Shown in pieces: positions 58,502 to 64,000 of a DNA stretch of 64,000 nucleotides. Numbering within the stretch: the first letter of the stretch is position 1; each line of letters opens with the position of its first letter. The translations under genes were made by a program, and so were the position numbers. This DNA comes from Mycolicibacterium sp. TY81 (GTDB lineage Bacteria > Actinomycetota > Actinomycetes > Mycobacteriales > Mycobacteriaceae), in the NCBI RefSeq assembly GCF_018326285.1, contig NZ_AP023362.1, forward strand, positions 1,674,001 to 1,738,000, given 5' to 3'. The notes beneath the pieces were generated by a model. That model saw only the letters and a program-made list of their open reading frames with translations. It did no database searches and had not been told where the DNA came from.

Positions 58502-58825
58502 ATGACGACATTGCTGCGTGAGGTCATCGGCGACGTGCTGCGTCAGGCCCGTACCGGGCAGGGACGCACACTGCGCGAGGTGTCCGACGGTGCTCGGGTG
58601 AGCCTGGGCTACCTGTCCGAGGTCGAGCGGGGCCGCAAGGAACCCTCGAGTGAACTGCTCGGTGCCATCTGCGGCGCCCTGGACGTGCCGCTGTCCCAGG
58701 TTCTGGCCGACGCCGCCGAGCAGATGCTGCACACCGAGCGCGCCGAGGCCGACCGCACGGTGGCCAACATCGACGTCGCGACCAAGGTCGTCATCCCACA
58801 GGCTCTCGCCATGGCAGTTGCCTGA
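58502..58825 (+). CDS. clgR: ClgR transcriptional activator
   Basis: A 107-residue Xre-type HTH regulator: [52 protein letters not shown], then a short C-terminal tail ending [10 protein letters not shown]. ClgR activates clp protease and pspA-family genes under envelope stress and is itself degraded by ClpP; the C-terminal Ala-rich end fits a degron. GAAGGGA lies a few bases before ATG 58502. pspA and pspM follow on the same strand, giving the known clgR-pspA-pspM module. Confidence 0.92.
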   Translation: MTTLLREVIGDVLRQARTGQGRTLREVSDGARVSLGYLSEVERGRKEPSSELLGAICGALDVPLSQVLADAAEQMLHTERAEADRTVANIDVATKVVIPQALAMAVA

Positions 58826-59006
58826 GTCGCCGGGGCCGGAACCGCAGCTCGAACGCGTCTGGCATTCGCCGCGCCGTAATCCTGCATGCGGGCTGCGTCC
58901 GGCTGTCCATACCCACTAGGTTGGCTGTAGACGCGCTGCCACCGTGTGGCCGGCAACCTGACAACCGATCCCGAATCAACGAACGACACGAAGGCGGACC
59001 GATCTC

Positions 59007-59816
59007 ATGGCCAATCCCTTTGTCAAGGCCTGGAAGTACCTCATGGCGCTGTTCAGCTCCAAGGTCGACGAATACGCCGACCCGAAGGTGCAGATTCAGC
59101 AGGCGATCGAGGAGGCCCAGCGCCAGCACCAGGCCCTGACTCAGCAGGCCGCCTCGGTCATCGGCAACCAGCGCCAGCTGGAGATGCGCCTGAGCCGTCA
59201 GCTCGCCGACATCGAGAAGCTGCAGGCCAACGTCCGTCAGGCGCTGACCCTGGCCGACCAGGCCACCGCGGCCGGCGACGTCGCCAAGGCCACCGAGTAC
59301 AACAACGCCGCCGAGGCCTTCGCCGCCCAGCTGGTGACCGCCGAGCAGAGCGTCGAGGACCTCAAGGGGCTGCACGACCAGTCGCTGCAGGCCGCGACGC
59401 AGGCCAAGAAGGCCGTCGAGCAGAACGCCATGGTGCTACAGCAGAAGATCGCCGAGCGCACCAAGCTGCTGTCGCAGCTCGAGCAGGCCAAGATGCAGGA
59501 GCAGGTCAGCGCCTCGCTGCGTTCCATGACCGAGATCGCCGCGCCGGGCAACACCCCGAGCCTCGACGAGGTGCGCGACAAGATCGAGCGTCGCTACGCC
59601 AACGCCATGGGCTCTGCCGAGCTGGCGCAGAACTCGGTGCAGGGCCGCATGATGGAGGTCCAGCAGGCCAGCGTGCAGATGGCCGGGCATTCGCGCCTGG
59701 AGCAGATCCGTGCCTCGATGCAGGGCAACTCCCTGCCGTCCGGCGGCGCCGCCGCACCGGCCACTCCCGCGGCTCCGGCAGCCAACCCGGCTCCGGAAAA
59801 TCCACTGTCGCAGTAA
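59007..59816 (+). CDS. pspA: PspA/IM30-family envelope stress protein (35-kDa antigen-like)
   Basis: A 269-residue PspA-family protein. An amphipathic N-terminal helix ([20 protein letters not shown]) would touch the membrane. Long coiled coil follows (residues 25-190, rich in Gln, Ala and Glu), and a Pro/Ala-rich tail ends it. Such proteins assemble on stressed inner membranes as scaffolds or bilayer-shaping polymers. ATG 59007 follows GAAGGCGG. pspM begins 24 bp downstream, so the pair is probably co-transcribed under ClgR/SigE control. Confidence 0.92.
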   Translation: MANPFVKAWKYLMALFSSKVDEYADPKVQIQQAIEEAQRQHQALTQQAASVIGNQRQLEMRLSRQLADIEKLQANVRQALTLADQATAAGDVAKATEYNNAAEAFAAQLVTAEQSVEDLKGLHDQSLQAATQAKKAVEQNAMVLQQKIAERTKLLSQLEQAKMQEQVSASLRSMTEIAAPGNTPSLDEVRDKIERRYANAMGSAELAQNSVQGRMMEVQQASVQMAGHSRLEQIRASMQGNSLPSGGAAAPATPAAPAANPAPENPLSQ

Positions 59817-59840
59817 CTTTCGAGATGTGAGGGGGCAGCG

Positions 59841-60665
59841 GTGAACGCCCAGTCGGCCGGCCGTCCCGGGGAGACCCGGGGCTGGCAGGCAGTCCTGCAA
59901 CGCAGCATCGACACCGCTGCCGAATTGTCCGACCTGGTGGCCCAGCGCCTCGGCGCCGCCGCCGACCCGCGGGCGCGCCTGCTGCGCAAGCGCCGCTGGG
60001 CGCTGCGGTTGGGCTGGCTCTTCGCCGGCGCCAGCGCCTTCTGGATCGGGCTGACGGCACTGCTGGCGGCCTGGAGCACGCCGTTCTGGGTGCTGATCAT
60101 CACCGGCCCCATCGCCGGCGGCGCCGCCTTCCTGGCCACGCTGTGCTTCCTGCGGTACCGGTGGCTGCGCGGCGAGCCCCTGCCGCCCGCGCGGACTTCA
60201 CGGCGGCTGCCGCCCAGAGGCTCGGCGGCCCGGCGTCCGATGGAGACCCTGGCATCGGCCGAACGCGGGCTGTACTCGCTGCTGAGCGTCATCCAGCGCG
60301 GCCAGTTGCTGCCGGCCGGCGAGATCGCCGAGGTGACCGCCGCGGCCAACGTGTCGGCTGCGGCGCTGGCCGGTACGGCCGCGGAAGTCGTCGCCATGGA
60401 ACGCGCGGCCGGCTCGGTCCCGCAGTCCCGCGGACATCTGGTCCCGACCATCAAGGCGTACACGGCCCAGCTCGAGGCAGGCGTGCGGCAGTACGGCGAC
60501 ATCGCCACGGCGGCAGCACAATTGGTGTCCGCGGCGAACAGCGGTGCGGGCTCGGCGCGGTCGATGTCCGAGCAGCGTTACCGCAGCGAACTGGTCGCCG
60601 CCACGGACCGGCTCAGCGCCTGGGCGCAGGCCTTCGACGAACTCGGACGGCTGCGCCAGGCCTGA
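59841..60665 (+). CDS. pspM: PspM, membrane partner of PspA
   Basis: A 274-residue protein with two hydrophobic helices (LGWLFAGASAFWIGLTALLAAW and PFWVLIITGPIAGGAAFLATLCFL), between an N-terminal soluble part and a long Ala-rich helical C-terminal part. Position and shape match Rv2743c, named PspM, which recruits PspA to the membrane. GTG 59841 follows GAGGGGGC. The third M. tuberculosis gene of the module, pspN, is not recognisable downstream; instead a DUF5313 gene faces it. Confidence 0.82.
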   Translation: MNAQSAGRPGETRGWQAVLQRSIDTAAELSDLVAQRLGAAADPRARLLRKRRWALRLGWLFAGASAFWIGLTALLAAWSTPFWVLIITGPIAGGAAFLATLCFLRYRWLRGEPLPPARTSRRLPPRGSAARRPMETLASAERGLYSLLSVIQRGQLLPAGEIAEVTAAANVSAAALAGTAAEVVAMERAAGSVPQSRGHLVPTIKAYTAQLEAGVRQYGDIATAAAQLVSAANSGAGSARSMSEQRYRSELVAATDRLSAWAQAFDELGRLRQA

Positions 60666-60671
60666 CGGCCG

Positions 60672-61112
60672 CTAGATCGTGGTGCTGCCCGTGCCGTCGT
60701 CGGACCGGCGGCCGTACCGCTCTTCGTAGGCCGCGTGGATGTGGGCGTTCTTCTGCCGCAAGGACTCTTCGAGCAGCTTCGGGTCGATGCCGTGCTTGAC
60801 CAGCATGTGGCGGCGCCAGATCTTGTTCAGGGCGTGCGAGAAGTAGATCACCGGGATCAGGATCGGCACTGTCGCGCTGAGGCGGATGACGAGATCCTGC
60901 CCTCCGGTGATGCCGAGGAGCTCGGGCAGGAACCAGATCGGGATCAGGATCAGAAACGCCGGGACGAACATGCGGATGACGATCCGCAGCGTCGCGCCCT
61001 TGCCGATGAGGTCCTCGGTCACCCACGCCCGCATCGAGTCGGGCAGCCGGCCGCCGTAGCTGTACTTGATGTACTGCCAGGCGTTGGGCTTCGGGCGGTT
61101 CTCATTGGCCAT
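60672..61112 (-). CDS. DUF5313 membrane protein
   Basis: A 146-residue protein. The N-terminus RPKPNAWQYIKYSYGGRLPDSMRAWVTEDLIGKGA is typical of DUF5313. Two hydrophobic helices follow (IVIRMFVPAFLILIPIWFL and LVIRLSATVPILIPVIYFSHAL), then a basic cytoplasmic tail. Minus-strand TAAAAT at 61121-61126 is a good -10, eight bases before ATG 61112. It converges on pspM, with 6 bp between the stops. Function unknown. Confidence 0.75.
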   Translation of the reverse strand: MANENRPKPNAWQYIKYSYGGRLPDSMRAWVTEDLIGKGATLRIVIRMFVPAFLILIPIWFLPELLGITGGQDLVIRLSATVPILIPVIYFSHALNKIWRRHMLVKHGIDPKLLEESLRQKNAHIHAAYEERYGRRSDDGTGSTTI

Positions 61113-61120
61113 GGTGGCCG

Positions 61121-61126
61121 ATTTTA
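61121..61126 (-). promoter_or_regulatory. -10 hexamer for the DUF5313 gene
   Basis: Minus-strand TAAAAT is followed by eight bases and ATG 61112. Confidence 0.4.
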
Positions 61127-61133
61127 CCGGGGG

Positions 61134-61571
61134 TCACATGGTCGGACGCAGAGCCGGGACGACGGCGCCGATGAGGCCGCGCAGCGTGGCCTTGGCCATG
61201 TCGAACATGTCGAAGTAGTCGCGCCACAGCGTGATCTTGCCGTTGTGCACCTCGAAGACCCCGCAGACCCAGAACTGCAGGCGCACGGGACCGATGACCA
61301 GCGCGTCGGTGCGCTCGTTGAGCACCGTCGTGCCCTCGCCGACGATGCGGTGGAACTTGACCTCGAAACTGACCGGGCTCTTCTTCATGGGGCGGAACAG
61401 CTTCATCGCGCGCGTGCGGCCGTGGATGGTCGGCAGCCCGACGTTCTCGTAGACGAGGTTGTCGTCGAGCAGGCAGTCGGCGGTGTCCATGTCCTCGGCC
61501 TGCAGGGCGTAGAGGAAGGATTCGACGATCTCGGCGTTGGTCTGGGTCACGGCCGGTGTGCTCTGTGTCAT
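61134..61571 (-). CDS. ephG: limonene-1,2-epoxide hydrolase-family protein (EphG-like)
   Basis: A 145-residue NTF2-like epoxide hydrolase. VESFLYALQAEDMDTADCLLDDNLVYENVGLPTIHGR at the N-terminus carries the YEN residues of the active site, and the Arg/Asp pairs lie in ERTDALVIGPVRL and ITLWRDYFDMFDM. It opens epoxides without a covalent intermediate; the M. tuberculosis counterpart Rv2740 lies in the same place. ATG 61571 has a minus-strand TACCGT seven bases upstream (61579-61584). Divergent from the glycosyltransferase gene. Confidence 0.85.
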   Translation of the reverse strand: MTQSTPAVTQTNAEIVESFLYALQAEDMDTADCLLDDNLVYENVGLPTIHGRTRAMKLFRPMKKSPVSFEVKFHRIVGEGTTVLNERTDALVIGPVRLQFWVCGVFEVHNGKITLWRDYFDMFDMAKATLRGLIGAVVPALRPTM

Positions 61572-61578
61572 ACCGGCC

Positions 61579-61584
61579 ACGGTA
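61579..61584 (-). promoter_or_regulatory. -10 hexamer for leaderless ephG transcript
   Basis: Minus-strand TACCGT is followed by seven bases and ATG 61571. Confidence 0.4.
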
Positions 61585-61632
61585 GTGCGCCTGCCCGCCG
61601 GCGCACAGGCCCCGGTGTGACAGGGTGACCCG

Positions 61633-62808
61633 ATGCGCGTCGCCGTCGTTGCCGGGCCGGACCCCGGCCATGCCTTTCCGGCCATCGCGCTGTGCCTCCG
61701 GTTCCGGGCTGCCGGCGACCATCCGGTGCTGTTCACCGGCCGGCAATGGCTCGACACCGCACGGCAGGCCGGCGTCGATGCGCGGGAGCTGCTCGGGCTG
61801 GATCCCGAGGACGGCGACGACGACCTCGACTCGGGCGCCAAGATTCACGAGCGTGCGGCCCGGATGGCGGTGCTCAATGACTCGTCGCTGCGAGAGCCGG
61901 CGCCCGACCTGATCGTGTCCGACGTCATCACGGCCTGCGGCGGGATGGTCGCCGAGTCGATGGGCCTGCCGTGGGTCGAACTGACCCCGCACCCGCTGTA
62001 CCTGCCGTCGAAAGGATTGCCGCCGCTGGGCAGTGGCCTGGCGCCCGGCGTCGGCGTGCGGGGCCGGCTGCGGGACGCGACACTACGGTTCCTCACGGCT
62101 CGTTCGGTGCGTCAGGGCAACCGGCAGCGGTCCGCGGCGCGCGTCGGGATCGGCTTGCCCGCAACCGATCCCGGGCCTGCGCGGCGGCTGATCGCGACCC
62201 TGCCCGGGCTGGAGGTGCCGCGGCCGGACTGGCCGGCCGAAGCCGTCGTCGTGGGGCCGCTGCACTTCGAGCCCACGACCGCGGTGCTCGACATACCGCC
62301 CGGTTCGGGGCCGGTCGTGGTGGTGGCGCCGTCGACCGCGACGACGGGGATGCAGGGCCTGGACGACCTGGCGCTCGAGACGCTGATCCCCGGGCAGACG
62401 CTGCCCGACGGCGCGCGCGTCGTCGTCTCGCGGCTGCGCGGTCCCGACGCGCCGGTGCCGCCGTGGGCCGCCGTCGGGCTCGGGCGGCAGGACGAACTGC
62501 TGAAGCGGGCCGATGTCATGATCTGCGGCAGTGGCCACGGCATCGTGTCCAAGACGCTGCTGGCCGGGGTACCGCTGGTCGTGGTGCCCGGTGGCGGTGA
62601 CCAGTGGGAGATCGCCAATCGGATTGTGCGACAGGGGAGTGGCGAGCTGATCCGGCCGTTGACCGCCGAAGCACTGGTGGCGACAGTGGGCCGCGTGCTG
62701 GCGACGCCGTCGTACCGGGAGGCGGCCCGGCGCGCCGGTGCCAGCGGCGCGGACGTCGCCGACCCGGTGGCCGTATGCCGAGCGGCGCTCGGCGGCGCCG
62801 CTGAGTAG
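61633..62808 (+). CDS. MGT-family (GT1-like) glycosyltransferase
   Basis: A 391-residue GT-B fold protein resembling macrolide-type glycosyltransferases. The N-terminal AVVAGPDPGHAFPAIALCLRFR is the acceptor-domain start; the C-terminal nucleotide-sugar region is RADVMICGSGHGIVSKTLLAGVPLVVVPGGGDQWEIANRIV. The acceptor and donor are not readable; lipid or antibiotic targets are possible. The start ATG 61633 is 61 bp from the divergent ephG start. The counterpart Rv2739c lies in the same place upstream of the DUF3046 gene. Confidence 0.82.
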   Translation: MRVAVVAGPDPGHAFPAIALCLRFRAAGDHPVLFTGRQWLDTARQAGVDARELLGLDPEDGDDDLDSGAKIHERAARMAVLNDSSLREPAPDLIVSDVITACGGMVAESMGLPWVELTPHPLYLPSKGLPPLGSGLAPGVGVRGRLRDATLRFLTARSVRQGNRQRSAARVGIGLPATDPGPARRLIATLPGLEVPRPDWPAEAVVVGPLHFEPTTAVLDIPPGSGPVVVVAPSTATTGMQGLDDLALETLIPGQTLPDGARVVVSRLRGPDAPVPPWAAVGLGRQDELLKRADVMICGSGHGIVSKTLLAGVPLVVVPGGGDQWEIANRIVRQGSGELIRPLTAEALVATVGRVLATPSYREAARRAGASGADVADPVAVCRAALGGAAE

Positions 62809-62811
62809 GTT
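62806..62811 (+). promoter_or_regulatory. -10 hexamer for the DUF3046 gene
   Basis: TAGGTT overlaps the stop of the glycosyltransferase gene and is followed by six bases and GTG 62818. Confidence 0.4.
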
Positions 62812-62817
62812 GGTGCG

Positions 62818-63012
62818 GTGCGACTGACCGAATTCACCCTGCTGATCGAAGAGCAGTTCGGTGCGGCGCGCGGCGCTGCGTTGGTGTCGGACCATGTGCT
62901 GGCCGCGCTCGGTGGCCGTACCCCGGCGCAAGCGATCGAAGCGGGCGTCGAACCCCGCGACGTCTGGCGCGCCCTGTGCGCGGACTTCGACGTCCCGCGC
63001 GATCAGTGGTGA
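62818..63012 (+). CDS. DUF3046 small protein
   Basis: A 64-residue conserved actinobacterial protein: MRLTEFTLLIEEQFG, then DHVLAALGGRTPAQAIEAGVEP and a C-terminal DVWRALCADFDVPRDQW. It lies in mycobacteria just upstream of recX-recA. Function unknown to me. GTG 62818 has no ribosome site but has a -10 hexamer six bases before, so it may be made from a leaderless message as well as by read-through. Confidence 0.88.
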   Translation: MRLTEFTLLIEEQFGAARGAALVSDHVLAALGGRTPAQAIEAGVEPRDVWRALCADFDVPRDQW

Positions 63013-63140
63013 GCGCCGGTCTTTTGGTCTCTCCGCACGGTTCACGCTTCGGTGTTTGTCGGCCGACGACATGGTGTTCGCCGAGAGTGCCCCGATAGCG
63101 TCGTGCGTGAACCCCACGATGGAAGGACGACAACACGCCG

Positions 63141-63935
63141 ATGAGCGCCAGCATTGCCGTAGTCACCGGAGCTGGGCGGGGAATCGGCCTCGCCATCGCG
63201 AAAGCCCTTGCCGCGGCGGGACACCGCGTACTGATCACCGACGTCGACGGGGACGCCGCACAGCGCGCGGCGGAGTCCGTCGGGCGCGGTGCGTGGGGCG
63301 TCGCCCAGGATGTGCGCGACGTCGCCGGCCATGAGGCCGTGGCGGCACTGGCTGCGCAGCAGGGCCGACTCGCGGTGTGGGTCAACAACGCCGGTGTGCT
63401 GCACGCGGGGAACTCCTGGGAGCAGCCCGCCGAGCACGTCGTGCAGACCCTCGACGTCAACGTCCGCGGCATGATGGCGGGCTGCATGGCGGCGGTCAAC
63501 GCCATGGGAGCCGGTGGCGGTGTCATCCTCAACATCGCGTCCATCTCGGCGCTGACGCCGGTGCCGGGGCTGGCCGTGTATGCCGCGAGCAAGGCGGCGG
63601 TGCTGTCGTACACCACCTCTCTGCAGGGCGAACTGCGCGGCGCGGGCCTGCCGATCCGGGTCAGGGCGCTGTGCCCCGATGTGGTGAACACCGAGATGGT
63701 CAACTCGCGGACCCACGACCCCGGTGCGGCGCTGCTGTTCTCGGGTCCCAAGCCGCTGGCGGCCGACGACATCGCACGAGCTGCCCTGGAGCTGATGGAT
63801 TCCCGTCAGATCTTCCGTGTCGTACCGCGCTGGCGCGGCGTGATCGCCCGCGGTACCGACGTGGCACCGGCCGCCGGTCTGCGCGCGCTGTCCCTGATGA
63901 GGGCGCTGGGCCTGCGGCGCCAGCGTTCACTGTGA
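63141..63935 (+). CDS. short-chain dehydrogenase/reductase
   Basis: A 264-residue classical SDR: TGAGRGIGLAIA at the N-terminus, NNAGVLHAG in the middle, the catalytic serine in IASISAL and YAASKAA. The helical tail is Arg/Leu-rich (GLRALSLMRALGLRRQRSL). ATG 63141 follows GGAAGGAC by a short spacer. It stands alone after a 128-bp intergenic without a visible gene. The substrate cannot be told. The last 65 bases of the window beyond it hold no gene I can support. Confidence 0.87.
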   Translation: MSASIAVVTGAGRGIGLAIAKALAAAGHRVLITDVDGDAAQRAAESVGRGAWGVAQDVRDVAGHEAVAALAAQQGRLAVWVNNAGVLHAGNSWEQPAEHVVQTLDVNVRGMMAGCMAAVNAMGAGGGVILNIASISALTPVPGLAVYAASKAAVLSYTTSLQGELRGAGLPIRVRALCPDVVNTEMVNSRTHDPGAALLFSGPKPLAADDIARAALELMDSRQIFRVVPRWRGVIARGTDVAPAAGLRALSLMRALGLRRQRSL

Positions 63936-64000
63936 CCTCGAAGGCGATGACCACGAAGACCGTGGCGATCACCGCGTGACCGGTCATTGATCGGCGTGTC

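Noticed and set aside
63700..63987. Minus-strand ORF beginning with a hydrophobic segment at the window end
   Set aside because: Most of it is antisense to the SDR gene and no ribosome site or -10 was seen; only a downstream sequence could decide.

Overview
The window looks like the chromosome of a mycobacterium, most likely a rapidly growing Mycolicibacterium. It is GC-rich. Start codons are often GTG, and many genes seem to be leaderless, with a TANNNT -10 hexamer six to eight bases before the start codon. The gene order follows, from memory and in reverse, the M. tuberculosis stretch from about Rv2788 (sirR) to Rv2738c: sirR, ribF, rpsO, gpsI, pepR, ald/aldR, dapB, Rv2772c/Rv2771c-like genes, a dienelactone hydrolase, thyA, dfrA, hsd genes, dapA, RNase J, a mycofactocin-type SDR, ftsK, argA, pgsA3, clgR, pspA, pspM, an EphG-like gene, an MGT glycosyltransferase and a DUF3046 protein.

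Layout: 1-4694 is a lipid/aldehyde operon (hydrolase, acyl-CoA ligase, SDR, aldehyde dehydrogenase). 4729-10794 is conserved housekeeping (metal regulator, flavin synthesis, ribosomal protein S15, PNPase, a zinc protease). 10796-16528 holds ald with its regulator, a TetR/oxidoreductase pair and dapB. 17006-21187 is disturbed: a flavodoxin-like gene is duplicated and broken around a small ORF, followed by a two-gene cassette (PD-(D/E)XK-like DUF6602 protein plus a zinc-ribbon helical protein) that looks like accessory defence DNA. 21181-24331 returns to the core (CitE-like lyase, hydrolase, thyA, dfrA).

24319-49383 is the main accessory region. It contains a gyrase-like operon resembling the atypical topoisomerase TopoM with a DUF4303/HEAT-like gene behind it, an IS256-family element, a YcaQ-like glycosylase, an extra Lsr2, an IS3-family element that truncates a VOC gene, and an expanded type I restriction-modification locus. 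That locus has a coiled-coil nuclease-like gene facing, across a perfect palindrome, an operon of a degenerate methylase-like HTH/TRD protein, hsdM, hsdS, a DUF1016 nuclease, hsdR and an unknown gene. An IS1096-like element ends the region 77 bp before dapA. thyX, which I recall lying between hsd and dapA in M. tuberculosis, is not in the window.

49460-64000 is core again: lysine biosynthesis, RNA decay, chromosome segregation, arginine synthesis, phospholipid synthesis and the ClgR/PspA/PspM envelope-stress module. The housekeeping genes sit in short operons with overlapping stop/start codons. The accessory genes have their own promoters or operators and lie between insertion sequences, as expected of a recombination hot spot for defence genes. 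Family and orthologue names rest on recognition of motifs and gene order by eye; no database search was run.
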